Part shown: in pieces, positions 5,896-8,115 of the stretch
How the letters are laid out: the number at the start of each line of letters is the position of its first letter
Numbering within the stretch: the stretch's first letter is position 1
From: Candidatus Woesearchaeota archaeon
GTDB taxonomy: Archaea > Nanobdellota > Nanobdellia > Woesearchaeales > SKIA01
Length of the DNA: 8,115 nt
Direction: 5' to 3'
Assembly (NCBI GenBank): GCA_007128245.1
Contig: SKXU01000049.1
Location: 1-8,115, forward strand
The notes under the pieces: model-generated
Databases searched by the model: none
Told to the model about the DNA's origin: nothing
The model's input: only the letters and a program-made list of their open reading frames with translations
Translations under genes and position numbers: made by a program

Positions 5896-7353
5896 ATGGA
5901 GGAAAAAATCACCCAGGACCGATACGAAAAGCTCTCAGCGCTCGAACAAGCAGGTGTAAACGCATTTCCACACCGCTACGAAACAACCCATCACACAAAA
6001 GATGTCAAGCGCGAATACGAGAAGATCGGACAAGCACCCAGCGACGAGCACGTAAGCGTCGCAGGAAGAATCATGCTGCACAGAAGCATGGGAAAACTCG
6101 TGTTTGCACAACTCCAAGACCGCACAGGAAGAATACAAGTACTCTTCTCACACAACGACACACAACAATTCGAACTCCTCAAACACATCGAAATGGGAGA
6201 TATCGTTGGCGTACGAGGAGCAGTCTTTAGAACAAAAACAGGCGAGATAACCGTAAAGGCAGACAACTATGAACTCCTCGCAAAAGGGCTTAAACCCATG
6301 CCAGAAAAGTATCACGGAGTAAAAGATACGGAGCTAAGATACAGAAAACGCTATCTTGACCTCCTCTACAACGAAGAAAGTAAGCAAACATTTATGCACC
6401 GAGCACGAATCATTCGTGAATTACGCAGCTTTCTTGACAACCAAGGATTCATAGAAGTAGACACGCCAATACTCCAACCCATGTATGGAGGAGCAGCTGC
6501 TAGGCCGTTTATCACACACCACAACGCCCTTGACATGCAACTGTACCTACGAATATCAGACGAGCTGTACCTCAAACGACTCATCGTAGGAGGGCTAGAA
6601 AAAGTATATGAGGTATGTAGAAACTTTCGTAACGAAGGAATAGACACCACACACAATCCCGAGTTCACAATGGTAGAATGGTACCAAGCATACGCTGACT
6701 ACAACACCATGATGGCACAAGCAGAAGAACTGCTGGCGAGGATGACGCAAGCAGTCCACGGAAAACTCTTCTTCACATTCGGAGAGGACACCATACAAAT
6801 GAAACCACCATTTCGACGACTCAAAATGGTAGATGCCATCAAAGAATACGCAAAACTTGATGTCGAGAGGATGGACGAGAGAGAAATACTGCTTGAGTGC
6901 AGAAACAGAAAAATAGATGTCCCACAACAAACATGGGGACACGCAGTACTCGCACTCTTTGAAGAATACGCAGAAAAACAACTGATCCAACCGACATTTA
7001 TTATCGACTACCCATGGGAAACAAGTCCCCTGACCAAAAAACATCGCAAAGACGACCGCTACGTAGAACGATTTGAACTCTTTATCAACGGATGGGAAAT
7101 AGCAAATGCGTACTCAGAACTCTCAGACCCAAGAGACCAACGCATGCGATTTGAAAAACAAGCTGAAGACGCAAAAAAAGGAGACGACGAAGCACACCCC
7201 ATGGACGAGGACTTTCTTGAAGCAATGGAGTACGGCATGCCACCAACAGGAGGAATAGGCATAGGAATAGACCGCGTAGTCATGCTGCTGACAGGAAACG
7301 AGAGCATACGAGACGTCATCTTATTCCCCACCTTGCGCCCTGACGAGAAATAA
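5896..7353 (+). CDS. lysS: Lysyl-tRNA synthetase, class II
   Basis: Charges tRNA-Lys with lysine in the cytoplasm, using ATP. The 485-residue length is normal for class II LysRS. An N-terminal OB-fold anticodon-binding domain covers about 52-130 (VSVAGRIMLHRSMGKLVF, then DRTGRIQVLF). The catalytic domain has motif 1 around GFIEVDTPILQP (184-195), YGGAAARPF (197-205) in the LysRS active-site region, motif 2 starting FRNEGIDTTHNPEFTMVEW (244-262) and motif 3 GIGIGIDR (453-460), with WEIANAYSEL (400-409) before it. The signature FRNEGIDTTHNPEF is typical of LysRS and separates it from AspRS and AsnRS. ATG 5896 is chosen because the protein then begins at the expected point before the OB-fold and the TATA box is correctly spaced. 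Many archaea use the unrelated class I LysRS instead, so this class II enzyme is a useful lineage marker. The stop overlaps the next gene by 4 nt, suggesting an operon with the NUDIX and RNase HI genes. Confidence 0.97.
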   Translation: MEEKITQDRYEKLSALEQAGVNAFPHRYETTHHTKDVKREYEKIGQAPSDEHVSVAGRIMLHRSMGKLVFAQLQDRTGRIQVLFSHNDTQQFELLKHIEMGDIVGVRGAVFRTKTGEITVKADNYELLAKGLKPMPEKYHGVKDTELRYRKRYLDLLYNEESKQTFMHRARIIRELRSFLDNQGFIEVDTPILQPMYGGAAARPFITHHNALDMQLYLRISDELYLKRLIVGGLEKVYEVCRNFRNEGIDTTHNPEFTMVEWYQAYADYNTMMAQAEELLARMTQAVHGKLFFTFGEDTIQMKPPFRRLKMVDAIKEYAKLDVERMDEREILLECRNRKIDVPQQTWGHAVLALFEEYAEKQLIQPTFIIDYPWETSPLTKKHRKDDRYVERFELFINGWEIANAYSELSDPRDQRMRFEKQAEDAKKGDDEAHPMDEDFLEAMEYGMPPTGGIGIGIDRVVMLLTGNESIRDVILFPTLRPDEK

Positions 7354-7754
7354 AAAAACGAGAAGCAGTCGGAGGAATCCTCCTTAGTGAAGGAAAGATA
7401 TTGCTTGTATACAAAGTAGCTGCAAGCGACGGAACACCCATCACACCCTTCTGGGGGTTTCCAGTAGGAGGAACCGATGGAGAAGAGCATACTGTTGCAT
7501 TGGTGCGAGAAATACGTGAAGAAACAGGTCTGCACATCAGACCGCCTTTTGAGGAGAGCGGAAGTTTACAATATATGCTTCCTGACGGAAGACAGCAACA
7601 CGTCACGCTCTACCTCACACATATACAAGGGACGCCCACCATCACACCAGAAGACGAAGAAATAACTGAAGGCCGATGGCTGACGCCACAAGACGCGTAT
7701 GAGCTCATCACGCACGACATTGGAAAAAACGTCATCAAGGAACTATTCTTGTGA
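7350..7754 (+). CDS. NUDIX hydrolase with apparent ATA start
   Basis: NUDIX enzymes split nucleoside diphosphates linked to another moiety, for example oxidised dNTPs or NDP-sugars; the substrate here cannot be told. Counting from ATA 7350, the protein is 134 residues. Its first strand reads REAVGGILLSEGKILLVYK (4-22), the usual opening of the fold. The NUDIX box at 39-61, VGGTDGEEHTVALVREI plus REETGL, fits G-x5-E-x7-REUxEExGU apart from Val in place of the first Gly. All acidic metal ligands (REIREE) are present. No ATG, GTG or TTG precedes this strand in frame; the frame opens after a stop at 7341-7343. The first standard start is TTG 7401, with AAGGA 6 nt upstream, but it would delete most of the first strand (117-residue product). 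ATA 7350 overlaps the lysS stop as ATAA, like the common ATGA junction. A sequencing error in the adjacent A7 run or a mutated ATG are alternatives. The function call is firm, the start is not. Confidence 0.85.
   Translation: MKKREAVGGILLSEGKILLVYKVAASDGTPITPFWGFPVGGTDGEEHTVALVREIREETGLHIRPPFEESGSLQYMLPDGRQQHVTLYLTHIQGTPTITPEDEEITEGRWLTPQDAYELITHDIGKNVIKELFL
7371..7383. repeat. Short perfect inverted repeat near the NUDIX start
   Basis: GGAGGAATCCTCC has 6-bp arms around one central base. It encodes Gly-Gly-Ile-Leu-Leu in the NUDIX frame, and its GGAGG half resembles a Shine-Dalgarno site but is too far (about 24 nt) from TTG 7401. A hairpin with a one-base loop cannot form as such, so a protein-binding palindrome or chance is more likely. 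Confidence 0.35.
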
Positions 7755-8115
7755 AAGCAACCCTCCACACAGACGGCGCGTGTCTGGGAAACCCTGGACC
7801 GATGGGACTGGGAATCGTACTTGAGCTTGAAACAGGAGAGAAGATAGAAAAAGCCGTTCCCGCAGGCCACGGCACCAACAACATCGCAGAATACTCAGCC
7901 CTCATCGCAGGCCTTGCAATCGCAAGAAAACACCACGTCACCCACCTCACCGCATATCTTGACTCAGAACTCGTCGTAAAACAAGTAACTGGTGAGTGGC
8001 GCGTCAAAGACGCAACGCTTAAAGCGCTACACGCAAAAGCGACAGAATACCTGCAATCGTTTAAGAGCGCAACTGTTGAGCACGTACGACGACACCTTAA
8101 CACGCGCGCAGACGC
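7751..8115 (+). CDS. rnhA: Ribonuclease HI (partial, runs off the window)
   Basis: Degrades the RNA strand of RNA:DNA hybrids, removing R-loops and primers. It starts at GTG 7751, which overlaps the NUDIX stop as GTGA, and 121 complete codons are visible before the edge. The sequence has the RNase HI hallmarks in order: TDGACLGNPGPMGLGIVL (7-24), NNIAEYSALIAGL (43-55), LDSELVVKQVTGEWRVK (70-86) and HVRRHLNTRAD (111-121). All four catalytic carboxylates are present: D8, E47, D71 and D121. It resembles the short RNase HI type without an N-terminal hybrid-binding domain, and only a few C-terminal residues are probably missing. GTG is the natural start because only seven residues precede the first catalytic Asp. 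The 4-nt overlap implies translation coupled to the NUDIX gene and a shared transcript from the lysS promoter. Confidence 0.93.
   Translation, partial: MKATLHTDGACLGNPGPMGLGIVLELETGEKIEKAVPAGHGTNNIAEYSALIAGLAIARKHHVTHLTAYLDSELVVKQVTGEWRVKDATLKALHAKATEYLQSFKSATVEHVRRHLNTRAD

Noticed and set aside
5841..6230. Plus-strand frame of 129 codons overlapping the lysS start
   Set aside because: It is an Arg-, Thr- and His-rich out-of-frame shadow of lysS with no domain.
6595..7044. Minus-strand frame of 149 codons inside lysS
   Set aside because: It is Cys- and Phe-rich antisense to conserved LysRS sequence and has no promoter or family match.
7735..8103. Minus-strand frame of 122 codons at the right end
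   Set aside because: The plus strand there encodes RNase HI with all four catalytic acids; the minus frame is its shadow.

Overview
The window looks like chromosomal DNA from an archaeon, most likely a small-genome DPANN-type lineage such as Woesearchaeota or Pacearchaeota; that lineage is an inference. The support is an archaeal-style Lhr helicase, clear TATA boxes about 25 bp upstream of start codons with almost no 5' leader (leaderless genes), no Shine-Dalgarno sites in front of the main genes, a BofA-family membrane protein in a non-Bacillus setting, and very tight gene packing. Codon use is consistent across the genes (many aca, gca, gga, ctc, cgc).

Layout. (1) Positions 3-131 (+) hold the last 42 codons of an unidentified protein that ends in a Gly8 run and a basic tail. 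(2) Positions 132-359 are a gap without a supported gene but with two TATA-like boxes. (3) Positions 360-4991 (+) hold an Lhr-family DNA helicase whose Walker A motif is interrupted by a 564-residue intein with a LAGLIDADG-type endonuclease region; the spliced helicase would be 979 residues. (4) Positions 4979-5370 (-) hold a two-gene membrane-protein unit: a BofA-like protein followed by an overlapping 49-residue hydrophobic protein (TAATG junction), which ends 13 nt inside the 3' end of lhr. (5) Positions 5402-5842 (-) hold an unidentified 146-residue protein. (6) Positions 5896-8115 (+) hold a compact operon: class II lysyl-tRNA synthetase, a NUDIX hydrolase, and ribonuclease HI, which runs off the window. 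These three genes overlap each other by 4 nt at both junctions.

Regulation visible in the sequence: lysS and the unidentified protein diverge from one AT-rich box at 5866-5874 that reads as a TATA box on both strands and is correctly spaced for leaderless starts in both directions. The BofA-like gene has its own TATA box in a 31-nt gap.

The genes are mostly information processing: DNA repair or recombination (Lhr), translation (LysRS), nucleotide clean-up (NUDIX) and RNA:DNA hybrid removal (RNase HI). I see no CRISPR array, no RNA gene, no transposon and no convincing new defence system. The points most worth a second look are the P-loop intein, the apparent ATA start of the NUDIX gene, the hidden 49-residue gene, the unidentified 146-residue protein and the shared divergent promoter.
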